Below, piece after piece: positions 13,601-28,600 of a stretch of 64,000 nt of DNA. The notes beneath the pieces are model-generated. The model was given only the letters and a program-made list of their open reading frames with translations. It was not told the DNA's origin and did not search any database. The translations under genes and the position numbers were made by a program. Source of the stretch: Diphasiastrum complanatum (Eukaryota; Streptophyta; Lycopodiopsida; Lycopodiales; Lycopodiaceae); assembly GCA_029204225.1 (NCBI GenBank), contig CM055113.1, positions 2,810,081 to 2,874,080 of the forward strand. The letters are read 5' to 3'. The number at the start of each line of letters is the position of its first letter. Positions within the stretch are counted from its first letter, which is position 1.

Positions 13601-16600
13601 CTCTTCGAATGCCACGAACTTCTTGAAGGAATCAAACACTTCGGATTTCTTCTTCAAGTAGTAGATCGTGGTCATCCGGCTGTAATCATCTATGAACGTT
13701 AGAAAATATCTCGAACCTGAGAGCGAATCTGTTTTCATCGGTCCACAGACATCAGAGTGGACGAGCTCAAGAACTTCCTTGGCTCTTCTTCCCTCGTGTG
13801 TGAATGGATTCTGATGTTGCTTGCCTTTTTGACAAGCTTCGCAGAACTCAGCCTCGGGCCTTGAAATCTTGAGACCTGTGACAATGTCCTTTCTGCTCAT
13901 GTCATACAGGCTCCGCATGTTCAGATGATACATTCTCTTATGCCAGAGCTGATCTTCGTTTTCTGAAGCATTTAATATGCTATCAGAGTTGCTGATTATT
14001 TTGGCCGGTAGAGGTTTCCTTCTCTGCATCCGACCGTCAGCAACTTGTTTGTCGTCTTCTCGATCATACGGCAAGTGTTGCCGTCGAATAAAACTCGAAT
14101 GCCTAGATCTGCCATCTTGGAGACAGATAGCAGATCCTTTCTGAGTGAGGGCACATAACGTGCTCCTGGCAGCTCTACTTGGCCTGACAGTGTTCGTAGC
14201 TGTAGAGAGCCGATGCCTTTGACATCATGTCTACTTCCATCGCCTAGAATCACCGCTCTGTCGTTTTCGAGTTCGTGAAAGTTGATCAAGATCTTCTTGT
14301 TGCAGGTTATGTGAGATGTTGCTCCTGAATCGATGACTACATCGTAGTCGTGTTCAGAGTAGCTTGTCGAAGCTTTGTCGAGTATCGTGAAAGCTTCGTC
14401 ACCTCTTTCAGCATCCTTTGATGACTCTCAACGTTTGCCTTTTCGGCTTTGTTTTTCCTTTTTGGGTTGAATCTGCAGTCGTATGCAGAATGCCCTTTCT
14501 TCTTGCAGTGCATGCAAGGTATTGCTGGATTGAACCAGCATTTGTTGGCCGTATGGCCTGGTTTGTGGCAGTGATCACAGGAAGAAGATTGTTGATTAGA
14601 GGACTTCGTCTTCTCGAATCTTGGCTTGTTTATATTCTTCTTCTTTCCTTTCGTGAAGAGAGCCTTCTCTTGATCACTGCTTCCCTCTCCTTCGTCTCTC
14701 ATCAGTCTCTCATCAGCGACAAGACTGACTGCTTTGTCAAATGTCATATCTGGTAGACTCAGTATGAGCATTCTCAACGGCTGATAGGATGTCGGTCGAG
14801 ATTTCATGAAGTACATCAGCTGCTGTGGTGCTGGGACCTGGTGCTCCTATCCTGATGTAGCGAGTTGAGCGAAGATCGTTTTGATCTTCTCAACGTGCTG
14901 ATCCAACTAGGTGCCATCCCACCGTATGGATTGCAGCTGATTGTGAAGGTGCATGATTGAAGCTGCAGTCCTCACTTCATACTTCTGCTTTAATCTTTCC
15001 CACGCTGCATGGTTGATTTCGCAGTCTTCAATCTGCATGAATAGATCTTCATTTATGGACGAAACGATGATCGCCATTGCGCGCTCATCCTTTCTAATCC
15101 ATTCAGCTCTCCTCGGGTCTCCCTCTGGAGGCTGCACCTCTGAGAGCTTGGTCACCAACCAGATCCCTTCGCCCTTCAAAAGCGTTTTGATTTGAATTTC
15201 CAGATTCTGTAGTTTGCGCCATCTAGACTGATTGCTACTCTGGTCTGGATTGTTGTAGCCATATTGTGTTGTCTGGAAGAATCATTGCTGGGATATCATT
15301 AGTGATAACCTGTTAGCTCTGATACCATGTCGCGGAAGCGAGAGTGTTTCGTTTTCTTCTTCTCTCTCTTCTTATTCGCGAATCTTTTTGTGTCTTTGAA
15401 TTTTCCTTTGCGCGGAAGTGGTTTTCAGGATCCCAGACACGCGACGACACATCACAGAACACATTCTATTCTAGCAATCAAGACAAATGATAGCACAAGA
15501 TAGGGAGATGCACGAAAAATAGAGCGACTGTATTATCAGTTTAGTTTTTAGAGCGAGATCGTCAGTGTCTCGCTCGTTGGCGGAATGACACTCTGCTCTT
15601 TTGCTGTGTTCTGCTCGTTGGCAGACTTTCATGCACAGCTATAGTTTCTAGTATTTTTTCTGCTCTACACTACCTCCCTCTCTCTGTCTCTTACAGATCT
15701 CTGTATCCAAATTATTTTTTGTGATCCAGAGAGGATCGTTTATACCTCCACTGTGGAGTCTTACACACAAAACTAGTTAACGCTAATCAACTAGTTAGTT
15801 AGTCTGCGTCATTGCTATTCGTTTCAGCTGGGCGTGAAGCCCGTTGAGCTGCCAGCTGGCAGCGCAAAAAATTCTTCTTCATTTGTTTCGTAGTTTTTCG
15901 TTTTGCGTCCCTTTGCGGTTTGCGGTCCTGGAGGTGTGTTTACGATCCACGAATAATTTGCGAATCGTTCGTGCTTCGAGTCAAGGGACGTTGACTGTCG
16001 TGAATTGTTCTCGTTCAACTTTCGTATCTTATTCGTGATGCGACAAAGTTGCAGGAGTTCACCATTTCTGACACATGGAGGGCTTTCTAGGAAGCCTTCC
16101 TACGAGAGTTCTTCTCGGCCAATGAGCTTGATAGGGCAATTTTCAGATCATGCATTTGGACCGTACCGACCTAGTACTAGGGAGGGATTGGCTCTACAGT
16201 TTCTCAGTTTTTAGCAAAATGGTCAAGAGGTTCATCTACATGGGGAGCATGGAGTTCCCAACAGTCCATTGGTGTGCAGCTTAGAGCTTGTTCAGCTTAT
16301 GGAGGATGATCAGCATGAGGTACTTCTTTGTGACTTACAATTTATTTCTGATGACTCTGTTTGCAGTAATATTATTCATAAAAGAAAAAGTTAGATAATC
16401 TGTTAAGTAAGTATGTTGATGTTTTCCTTGATGATTTACCTAGTGGTTTACCACCCTCTAGAGAAGTTGATCATGCTATTAACTTAGTACCTAGTACAGC
16501 ACCCAAAGCTAAGCCACCTTATAGGGTTAGTCAGTCAGAGGATCAAGAAATAACTAAACAATTAATAGAATATCTAAGTAAAAGACAGGTAAAACCAAGC

Positions 16601-19600
16601 AGTTCCCCTTGGGAAGCACTTGTCCTTTTAGTTAAAAAGAAAGAAGGGTCTACGCGTTTATGCGTAGACTACAGAGCATTAAATAAAGTCACAATAAAGA
16701 ATAAGTACCCTATGCCTCGGGTAGACGAGTGTTTGATCAGCTCGACGGGGCCAGATATTTCAGTGATCTTCGTTCGGGGTATTATGAAGTCCGTATTAAA
16801 GCGGAAGATGTCCCAAAAACAGCTTTTAGAACTCGTCACGGTCACTATGAGTTTAAGGTGATGCCCTTTGGACTCACCAATGCTCCGACAACTTTTATGA
16901 CCCTGATGAACAGTGATCTTCGGCCATATTTAGGAAAAAATTTGGTAGTGTTTCTAGATGATATCTTAGTCTACAGTAAAACTAAGAAAGAGCATTTGGC
17001 TCACCTCAGAAAGGTGTTCCGTTTACTCAGAAAACATAAGCTATTCCAAAGAAACCTAAATGTGAGTTTTTTACCGAAGAAATAGCATATTTGGGCCATA
17101 TTATTTCCAAAGATGGGATTAAAATGGATCCAAATAAGGTCAAAGCCATATTCAGTTGGCCTAGACCAAACAACATAATAGACCTTCAGGTCTTTCCTGG
17201 ACTTTCAGGATATTACAGACGATTTGTCAAGGATTATGCTCAGATAGTAGTTCCCATGATAAATCTTCTTAAGGGGAGGGAAAGGAGTTCGTCTGGGGGC
17301 CAGAGCAACAAGAGAGTTTTGATACTCTCAAAGTGGCCTTGTTTACAACACCAATACTGAAAGTCGTAGACCCAAATCAGCCTTTTTGTGGTCGAAACAG
17401 ATGCTAGCGACTTTGCAGTATGTGCGGTGTTGAACCAAAATGGACGACCAGTAGTGTTTGAAAGTAAGAACCCGCTCAAACCAGATATAGTGCTTATGAC
17501 TAGGAACTTTTTCCTATTATTCATGCTCTTAAGACTTGGAGGCATTATATGTATAGTGCTAGCTTTGAGGTTCTGACTGACCATGAAAGCCTTAGATATT
17601 TGTGTAATCAGCCTAAGCTTAGAGGTCGGAAAGCTCGATGGGCTGAGCTAATGCAGGAATTTGACTTGTCTATCAGATATAGACAAGGAAAGTTCAATAT
17701 AGTGGCAGATGCTCAGCCCTAGTGCGGGACACCCAGGAATTCAGAAAACCTATGAGCTTCTTCGTAGGCAATTCTTTTGGCCCAGTATGAAAAAGGACGT
17801 CCAACAGCATGTAACTAGATGCCAAAAGTGTCAGATTAATAAAGCAGAGCGTCTAAAGGCAGGAGGGTTGTTACAGCCTCTAGAAATACCAGCTGGTAAA
17901 TGGAAAAGTATTTCCATGGATTTTATAGTAGGCCTGCCTAAGACCCAGAAGGATCATGATGCTATATGGGTCACAGTTGACCCTTCAACCAAAATGGCTC
18001 ACTTTATTCCAACCATTAGAGCTCCAGAGTTAGCAAGGTTGTGTATAGATGGGCTTTTTAAATTATATGGTCTCCCTTCCGGCACAGCGACCGGGACAAT
18101 AAGTTTACTGGAGAACATAAAGAGTAAATCAGGTGCTGGAGGATATGCTTTGTGCATACGTCAGCAAAAAGTAGACTAATTGGGAGGAATATCTCTCAAT
18201 ATTAGAGTTTGCTTATAGCAGTACCAAACATTCAGCTACGAGATATAGCCGTAGCATTAGGCAAGCCCAGGATCGAGCTAAGCAGTATGCAGATCTGCAC
18301 AGACAAGACGTATAGTTCTCTCCTGGTGAAAAAGTCTTTCTTCGAGTCTCAGATGACTCTAAAACCCTCAAAACAGGAGGGTGTGCTAAGTTGTCTCCTA
18401 GGTATTGTGGTCCGTTTGACATTATCAGGAGAATAGGCAAAGTTTCCTATGAGCTAGAACTCCCAGCCAATACTAAAGTCCATCCAGTTTTCCATGTTAG
18501 TTGGTTACGAAGGGCTTGAACTAGAACAAATAATCTCGTTAGGGACAGTGTTCTAGTTCCCCTCGAGAATTCTTAGCAACTTCCACATGAACCAGAAAGT
18601 ATTCTCAATGTTAGGGAGGCGCATACTTTGCATACCCTACATCAAAATTATTTAATCAAGTGGAAGGATCAGCCAGTTGAGAATGCCACTTGGGAAAAGG
18701 GCAGTATACTTCAACAGTTATATCCAAATTTTGTCTTACAAGACCAAGACAACTCTTAAGGGGGAGGGAGTGTTATGAGACCGTAACAGTACCAACCCAA
18801 CATCTGGGAATAGCTAACCACCAGAGGGCAAAGGATGGTGTGAGTCAGGCATGCATGCATACCATGCAGTCGATATGAGGGCCAGTAATGCCCATGCGGA
18901 CACATGCATACGCATGCAGACACATGCGAACGCATGCATGACAGTCAGGGGCTATGCCATCCATCAGTGATGGACTGGGACCCCACATGCAATAGTAATC
19001 TACTGCATGCAGCATGAACAGTGGGTGTTGGCAGTAACTCCCACCTACCGCTCCCATGCAAACTCACACTGGGCTAGGAAGGGCATTCTATAAGAGAGTG
19101 CATTGGTTGGGTGGATCAGACTAGCTGTGCCTTCCTGTGGTTTTGTTGTTCATAACAGTAGCCCAAAAGCTACGGCCAACCTTATCTCTTTCTTCCATTG
19201 GGGGATGTCCATAAATAGTTGAATCTCCATCTTGGACCTATGAAACTACAAATCTCTCCAAAATAAATTCAATTATCTAGGATCTGAAATTGTTGATGTT
19301 GATAATTTTAACCAAGGACAACAACTAACACCAAGATGCTGTAAAAATGGGTTAGGTTGCAAAGATGGAATAGATTCGACAAGCTGTAAAATTTTGTTGT
19401 TGGAGTGTCAGAAGATTTGCTAAAAGATCTACGTGAATTGGTTTGGTCACTCTTGTTTGTTAGAATAGCAATGCTCAATTGCCCTCTACCTTAAGACTTT
19501 GTCCTATAACTAAGAGTCTCATTTTCCAAGACATTTTTGGTATGTTTGACCCATTCGCTCAATGTGAACCTAGTTAGTACTCAGCCAATTATCTTGCTAA

Positions 19601-22600
19601 TATCCTAAGTAGGGTTAGTCATTGTACTTTGTGAATCACTGTGGTAATGAAAGCTTAGAGTTCTCTTTCTCCTCCTTTGTATGTTGTGTGGCAACAACAG
19701 CAATTTCAATGGCAATCATTGCTCGTTGCTTGCATATTTACATGGTAACAGAGTTGTATCGATTCTGAAGAGCCTATGAATGAGCTTATGGAGAGCTTCA
19801 TACTAAGGTGAGAAAGTTCCACTAAGGAGGAAACAATTGGGTTGAGGAGAAACCATTGTTTCAGGTAGTTGGAGAGCTGTAGAGCTTCGGACTGAGGTGA
19901 GAAAGTCCCTTGAAAGAGGATAGGTTGAGGAGAAACCATCGTTTCAGGTGGTTTGAGAGGTGTACAACACACAAAAGGTGCTCTACTTTGAAGCTGACTT
20001 ACGACTACTTTGGAATACAATCCACAATATGTGAGAGTGAATCTCATATAAATTGCTCATTAGCTCTAGGAGGAGGTTTAGAAGGATAATATCAAATCTT
20101 TCAAAAAACTATATCCTTGGGAGAAATAATCGACGACTTTTATCCAGTTATGCTAACTTCCTGTAGTCGAGGTAGTTTGCTATGAGGGTGATCTTTGTAT
20201 GCATAATCCGTGAGCTTCTTAGGGACCATAACTTGCTGATGGTTTTTTGCACAACTATGATTTTTCATCGTAGATGGCAAAAAAGGAGCTCAACTCAACA
20301 TATATTTGAGAATTGAAAGGTGATTTGCCTTTTTCATCAACTATTGATTGTATCCATGTCTCATTTGAAAGAATCCTAGTTCCTCAATATTAATATTAAA
20401 GGTTGCTAAAAGTACGAACTTCTTTTGACTATACACATTCTAGCTTGAATCAGAGGCACTGGTGTTCTCAACAAGTATTCATATCACCTGCAAGGATCAA
20501 TATTGAAATCCAACATTGAAAGCCCAACTGCCATGATGAGAACTTGTTCTCTGAAAGAAATTGTGCTGGGGCACTTTACCATATATAAATTAGTTGTTTA
20601 TACCAAAAGTAGATGTGCCATTAGTTAATACACAGGTTTAAAGACACTTTAGGACCTTCTTGCTTTGTGCTTAAAGTCTTATTTCATAGTCCACAAGCAG
20701 CTCTCAATTAAAAAAGTTATGACCAGACACATTCACTGTGGATTGAACTTCCAAAAAACTTGATAAATTTCATGTGAACAACAAAGTATGCCAAATCTCA
20801 AGATTGACAAAAATGTTAAGATGTTCACAGCATTGACTGATTAACCGACCAAAATAGCTCAAACTTCAAAAGATGAAATATAAGTACCTACGTGGCAAGA
20901 TGTGTGGAAAGATTTCGTAGATGGATTTTACTGTCATCATCTTCCAAAAGTATGACCTTGACAAATCATTAAGCCAAAATTAGTGTTAGATCACTTAAAG
21001 TGAATTGTAAGAATATCACATTTGCGTGTTTGTATGTGTGTGCCATCAACCAATGATCACCAATTAAATACACATTTTACATAGTTTTTGAGTTCAAAAA
21101 AACTCTTCTCCAACTTGCTCATTGGATATTTTTACTCAAATAAACATTTACAACAAACACAATAAGAAGTGCAATTCCCATACCAAAAGGCAATTAAATC
21201 AATTAGAATGTTAATTACGCACTTTTTGGACCATTCTAATCCAATTTCTTTCATTTTTAGGAGATTTATTGTCACTCTCTTTTCTTCTCTTTTCTCCTCT
21301 TTCAATCTCTCCACCAACAACACTCCAACCACTTCTTGATGATTTAACTTTAACCCATTCACATATTACCATTTGAGTCCCCACTTTCATGGGACCTAAT
21401 TTCCCAAGTGGGAAGTTTTCCAAAAAAAAAAAAAAAAGGAATTTCTTGTGGTGTATGAGCATGATTCAGGAAGAATATCTCAAAATCTAGCTAGCTTTGA
21501 CACTATCTTTCACCAGACTATCATGAAGGTATGTCATAACACCACAACATAGCATCGATAAGTTTGTAACTTTCCCAAACTTTTCAATGACGCTTGAGTA
21601 TTTTCATCTTCTATTCATATAGGATAATAGATTCATGATCTTGGATTGTCTTTTACGATATTTTAGTCAAAAGAAATGAAATCCACAACTATTATGGCTT
21701 ACAATACTAGCTCTGTCTCTTTCCAAACTAGTGGGGAAGAATGCACAAGGACTTGAGATTGTAATGAACAACTTCTAGTTACAAATACTTGCATGGATGG
21801 CATTCAACGACAAGAGATTGTTTCGAGAAACAAAAACTCTAAGAACAAGCTCCCAAACTCCCAAGATCTCTATCTCATAATCAAATTATGCGCATCAAGA
21901 AATTGGAGTACTAACTCACCATCCAGCCATACAATCCATTTGGACTCATCGCTGACCTACAATCAGACTTTGGACGATGCATGCCATACCACCAACAGTC
22001 AGAATTTGATCTACAAATTCTAGATAGGCAACAACATGATACTTCCTTGAACTCCAAGATAGAGCACCAAAATCAAGACTAAAAACATAACCTATCGTAG
22101 ATCTTCGGTCTTCTGCATTTCCAGCCCAATCAGCATCCACATATCCCTGTAATTGCAAATCATCCTGTCTCCCATAGAGAATACCAAATCTCAATGTACT
22201 CTAGATTTATCCGAGTACTCGTTTGGCAGCTCTCCAATGAACCTACTTAGGCTTAGCCATAAACTGACTAACCATACTAACATCACAAGCAATATCTGGT
22301 CTCGAAGTAGTTAGATAGATTAGGCTTCCACCAAGCTTTCTATATAACGTCTCATCTACCTTAGCTTTAGTAAGCCTACATCCACTATCATATGGTGTAG
22401 AAATAGGCTTGCACTCTAACATATTGAACTTTTTAAGAAGTTCTCAAGCATACTTTGATTGGCGGTACACGTGCCAATTGAAGCTCCTGTAATGACTCGT
22501 CACACAAAGCAGAAATCCCTCCATCTTGCTTCCTATCATAGGATATCTCTGTAACTTAATGAGATCCATCCTCATCAAAAATCACATCCCTGCCTATGAT

Positions 22601-25600
22601 GACTTTCTTACCCTCTAAGTCATACAACCTGTATCCCTTCTCTTGACTATCATATCCAAGAAATAAACACTTGGTCACCTTTGAATCCGATTTGCTCCTT
22701 GAATCCTTAGGTATGTGAGCATATGCAAAGAACCCTCAAATGACTTACATCAGGTTCCTCTCCCATGTAAGCTTCTTCTGGAGTCCAATTTTCTACAACC
22801 TTTGTAGGACTTCGATTCAAAAGATAAACTATCGTCTTAACTGCTTCACCCCAAAACATATTTGGAAGATTCTTACTTTTGAGCATACTCCTCGTGGTTT
22901 CCACAATAGACCGGTTCTTCATTGTTAGCCCTAGCAAGCATATGACAAAGAATTATCTTGGCATACCACATGTACACACCATCCACCATCCTCGAGAAGA
23001 ATGGATTGCATCGGAGACCTCCTCCCCCTTTGTATAGGTTCCAATAGGCACTCTCATGCACGTCACTCAAAGCTATGACGCATGGCAACTGCAAACATCG
23101 ACACATGCTAAAATGATATAAATAGCTTCAATCTAGCAATCAAATTCCCTAGGTCGGGTTGAAGTTCTTAGTTAGTTGCTATGTGTACCCATCTAGGTAC
23201 ATTACATAGCTTCTAACATGTTTCAGGTTGCTATTAGCCTTCTACCCTCATGATAGCAGCATGTGACGGTGGTGGATGGAAGTTTACTTTCTAATTTTGG
23301 TCGTATTAGAATTTTGACATCTACTTTTTGATCAAAAGTTGTCTAATGTGTTTTGGGTAGACATCAAAAAAAAGGTTCGACTTTCTTCTTAAAATATTCG
23401 ACATCAAAAAGTGATCTAAGTTATGATGTTTAAACAACTTTGATATCTACCACAAACAACAAATCATACAAGCAATGATGATGGGGAAGACTAATCAAAA
23501 CAAAAACTAGATAAAGTGAAGTAAGAATGATAGTATTATCCTATATCTTCAAGTTCTTAAGAATACATGCACATTATGTCAATAGAGCTAGGAGACAAAA
23601 AAGTTTAGTAAAAATATTCTTAACAACTTAGTAAAAGGAGCAATGAAAAAAGAAAACACTACCTTTGGCAAATCTTCAAGCTCCTTCGTCTCATGATCAG
23701 GGTTCAACAAGTCATATCCGGTTTCATTGTATATTTCAAGATAGGAAAAATGCATAGTGTATGTATATTCACTTCGTGTTCCAAGTTCACTAAAAATTAG
23801 AGAAATGGCACGGGGTATGATGCCTCGATCAACATAATGCTCTGCACCACCGGTAATCGTGTATGTCTTTCCAGATCCAGTTTGTCCATATGCAAAGATA
23901 GTCCCATTGAAGCCATCCAATGCCCCTAGGATGACCTGTTGCCAACCACCAGTCCATATTTTTGATTGCCCTGCTTAAGTGAAGAGAAGATGCATCGCAA
24001 TATCAAAAAGAGGTAATACAAATCATAACCTCACAGTTATCATAACAGTCTCAATTAGCATGACCCCCATTGCATATTGCGATTGGTATACTCAAGGAAA
24101 ATAAGATTGAGTACAAAAGATTATAAGAAATCAACCTCCAAGCAAGGTTCGCTAATCACAACCTTGTAAGTATTCTCAATTAAGGTAACTACAACTCCAT
24201 ACTTCTAATATTAAATTAAGCAAGGACAATGTCCCACATTTGCAAACATGTCATGCTAGTCATAAACCTCAAGATAATTAAATATTGTAGGAAACTAGTA
24301 ATAATTTTGTTTGTGTACTCAAAAAGTCGAATGTAAGCTGTATTCTACACTTGATGTTACTTATATTATTACTAATAGGGCCCAAGTATTAGTTTTATCT
24401 AACCTTATCATGGTGTCCCCTACTACCTTGGACATGTCAGTAAGTGGTGTGCAGAAGATAGGTCTAGCTCAAAAAGAAACGAATGAAAATAATTTGTGTG
24501 TCTAGAAGGAAAACTTTTTGTGCATGGCGGAATAAACTATCTTCATCTTTCCAATGTGTGACTACGCCTATCAATTTCAAACAAAACAATAGTGATAGAA
24601 ATCACGTTTGAACTTAAAGTAACTAACTTTGAAATCGCCAGTACTACAATGATTACATAGCCAAACAATTAAGCATCAAAAATTATCAGAAAAATAATTA
24701 GTCGCGAATTGTTCATGAATTAGTCACGAAGAAATACATAAACGCATACATTCTGAGACGAAAACTGAACGCAATGAAGGATAGTATTGATTCAGTATGA
24801 AAACGTAACAGAAGTAAATGAGTACAACAAGTTGCGGATCAAAGCCACGTACTCTATGCTATCTCTGAGCGGCTAAAATGAAAGTTTGAATTAAGCGCAA
24901 TGCTGATAAGCAGTAGCGCAATAACAATCTCTAAAACAACTCTAAGAAGTGAGCTAAAATGCTCAGGAGTGTTCAAGCTCGCAGGCTTGAGAGAGAGAGC
25001 TAACTATTCAAATGCTTCTGATAATCTTCAACTTCTGATGATGATTAAACTATATGAATATGAACAACTATTTATACTAAGAAATTAGATTGCCAAATGC
25101 GATCGCCAGTTGGCTGGTGATCCGCTGGCATCCATCCAGTCCTTGTCATTGATTGCTAATAAGCGGTGAAGTTGGCCGTAAACGTTCTGTCTGCATAAAT
25201 GAACCAAAACTGTAGCTCTACAAAAATGAACTAAAACAACCACACACGACACTGTCGGGTTTTTCGCAAAAAAGGCGAAAAAGGAGAAGGTGCCCTTAAA
25301 TCTCATCTAGGGTTGCCCCACACTTTGCCAAAGTCATTTCCTTAACATTTGAGGCTCTTCTGAAAAAGCGAAAAATGCGACATGTGATTTTACACGAGAT
25401 TTTTGTCAGGTGAAAAATGCGAAAAAGAAGACCGCATTTTTTCAACGGGATTCCTGACAGGTAAACTCCGTGTAATTCTGCAAACTGTGTAAAAGCACTT
25501 GTAATTCTGCAGACTGTAGAAAAACACGGGAAAATCCGCAGAACTGGATAAACAACGGATGAAGATGAAAACCGATTAGACGATTGGTAAGAAGGAGGAT

Positions 25601-28600
25601 AATCCAATAGGACACAGGGTCCTAGTCTATAAAAGAACAACTACTTATAGATAGCAACATTTTGCATGTGAGAGCTACTATTAGTAGATAATACACTGTA
25701 TTTGATGTGTTAGGTCAATGAGGGCACGAGATCTATAAATCAACTCAAAAACTTGAGGCAATTGATAAATGATGGTTTCTTCCATGTGAAATAAGGTATG
25801 TGTACTTTTTCACTCTTGTGGATGTTATCTCCTCAAGTTACACCAACAATTCATTGAATAGGCAGCAGAAGTCCCACAAACCTCAGATCCCTGCAGATTT
25901 CAGATCCTTATCATTTTGCAGATTCTTCACAGCAGATGGCAAATGCAGGTTGCTCAAAGCAAGAGCAGGGCGCAGCCAGCAAAACATGTCAAAAAAAAAC
26001 ATGACTAGTAAGCAGCATATTTGAGGAACATCTGAAGCAACAGATTATTCCCAAATGACCAGAAACAATAGTTCTTCCACACATTTGTGGTCTCCCTCTA
26101 TCAAATTTTCTTCCTCCTTGGCTCTGATACTAGATGTCATACTACTATCTACCAAGAACTTCAAAACTTCACATGGAATGGTTGTTTACAAAAACTCAAC
26201 CAAATCTCAGATTTTCACTGTCTATAGACCTGTAAAAGCATGACTTCATCCCAACATAGGAGCTAGCTGCTCAGTCTCCCTCCAACCATAGCTGACTAGA
26301 AAGTGGTAGGAGTGCACACTAGGCTCACATATCCACCCTCCTCAAGCACCCCCAAGCCCTGACCCTTCCTCGTGTCGACACATGGCAAACCATAGAAAGC
26401 CAACCCTTGCCACTTGGCAGCATCTTGTCTCAAGGAGTTACGAATAAAGCCACAGTTGATCTAAAGCTAAGCTATGAAAGCATCACATAAGCAAGACTTA
26501 AGCTATGAAAGCAGCACATAAGCAAGACTTAACCCTAAAAAGTAGGAAAGAGAGAGATTAAGGAGACTAAAGAGAGAGATCAATATCATCAGCTGTCAAA
26601 TGAATATAATGAGGGCCTACTTATACCCACAAAGAAGCCCAAAAGAAGCTTCTAGAGGATAAGGATACTGAACCTTATCTATCTGGGTCCCATAAGGACA
26701 TGCCCTTAATGGTAATGGCCCAGTACCTAAGGGAATACTTGTTAAGGGCTATGTACTGAGTACATAACTCTCCCCTACTTTAAAACAACATTGTCCACAA
26801 TGTTGGCCCCAAGCAATAGCTATGGTAATAATCAATCATCAGGACGAAAATCAATAAATCTAAAGACTCATAATACAGGAGAAATAAGGCATGAACCAAT
26901 GGAAATACTGAAGGAGAGGACATAAGTCGTCACAACAGGTACTCCAAAAGTATCACACAAACTCCACAAAACACTATACAGTAACTATAAGCAACTACAA
27001 AGCACTGTACATCAACTATAAGCAACTAATGTAGATGCATAAAGAAAACCAAGCGAGAAGAAAACTCACTCAAGGTACTCTGATAGCCCAGGAATGCCAA
27101 AGAAATATGTCGTAGTGAAGGGCCCCAACAAGTGAAATATCCAGGGCTAGCCGAATAGCGCAAGAAGACCATAGAAAAATCTCGATATGCAGGACCCAAC
27201 AACTGAGATATCCAAAGCTAGTCGAATAGCCCAAGAATACCATCGGAAAAGCACAGCTCGGCAACCACTCTGGAACAACATCAAAGACCAAGCTATGTGT
27301 AGCAACCAGGAATGCCAAGGAACCTGAAGTATAAAGAGATCATGCAGCAACCATGAATGCCAAGGAAATTGTGGTAGATCACCCTGACAAAGAATAGCTG
27401 GAACAGACAACTATACATCAACCCAAGGTATGTGCAATGCCCAAGAATGTAGAATGTCGTCATGCCAAGGGATCCATAGTGCCCATGAGTGTAAAGCAAC
27501 AATATGTCATCATGCCAAAGGAGGCGTAGTAGCCATGAATATAAAACAACATCTAGATGAGCATGATCCACAAATGTAATAACATCATACTTTGGCATAA
27601 TAGCAGAAACACCAACTAATAAGCTTTGGCCTAAATATGCATCTAGAAGATCTGCATATACAATATGAATAGGAACTATCAACGGAGGGATAGGACACCC
27701 AACGTAGGAACCATCATGAAATGTAGAAGCACGTGGCATGTGTAGTGCTACTACTGAATGAGTAGGCAAGTCATCTAAAAGAACAACCATAGACTCATCG
27801 TAATAAGCAGCATAGGCTACAACATCTGTAGCCCTCAAAAGCAGTGCGATAAGGAACATAGGCTACAATATCTGTAGCATGGCACTCAGGAGCAGCACCA
27901 AGGTACTCATCATCAGTATCAGCATCAATATCAAAGCATGTAATAGCATCAGCAGTAGCAAAGAATGCAACAGTATCAAAGTAGGCTACAGTAACAAAGC
28001 ACTCGGGAACTGCACTAAGGCATGTAGTATCTGTAATATCAGCATCAACCTTTGTAGTATCTGTAAGATCAACCTGTGAAGCATCTGCAATATCAACCTG
28101 TGCAACATCAACCTGTAGATGTGACTCAAACTCACTATGCGAGACATGAACTAACTCAGGTAACTCAATGACTATCTCAAATAGCTCTATGACTGTCTCA
28201 AATGACGCAGGTGACTCAAATGATTGTGACTCAAGAGCTGGATGACGTGGAAAATGTGGCCCAGGAGCTGGACTGACGTGGGAAGCCAGGGGGTGGGTTT
28301 GGTGCATAATGAACCCCACTGCCAAGCGAAGGAGAAGAGGATGGAAATCCAAATGAAAGAAAAACAGGAGCTTTACCAGGACCATGAGGTTGTAAAGAAT
28401 CAATCTGTGACTGCATAGTAGCAAAGCCAATCATAACGGTCAGAAAGGGTCTCATCCATGTGACGAAACTGATCGGATAAGGTTTCTTGAGTGGTCTCAC
28501 TCGGGGTAGGTGAATGTGCCATAATGATAGTGGAAGGAATAGACGAAAACTTGAGAGAGCGGACTCTTGTCGTCACCCCAAATTAGTCTATTAAAACCAC

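Larger units (their letters stand above)
10955..19157 (+). mobile_element. Gypsy (chromovirus-type) LTR retrotransposon with both LTRs, carrying a nested Copia
   Basis: The LTRs are 10955-11334 and 18771-19157, both TGTTA...TAACA and closely similar. A Met-tRNA type primer site (TGGTATCAAAG) follows the left LTR. A purine tract (AAGGGGGAGGGAG, 18758-18770) precedes the right one. Flanking ATAGC and GTAGC could be a slightly mutated 5-bp target duplication. The plus-strand domains in order are: gag (about 12640-12950, resumed at 16046), reverse transcriptase (16407-17085, with FLDDIL), RNase H (about 17380-17730), integrase (17709-18180, [11 protein letters not shown] with CQKCQ zinc finger) and a chromodomain-like end ([17 protein letters not shown], about 18650-18700). 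Stops and frameshifts break all of them, so it is inactive. It sits in kinesin-9 intron 3. Confidence 0.9.
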
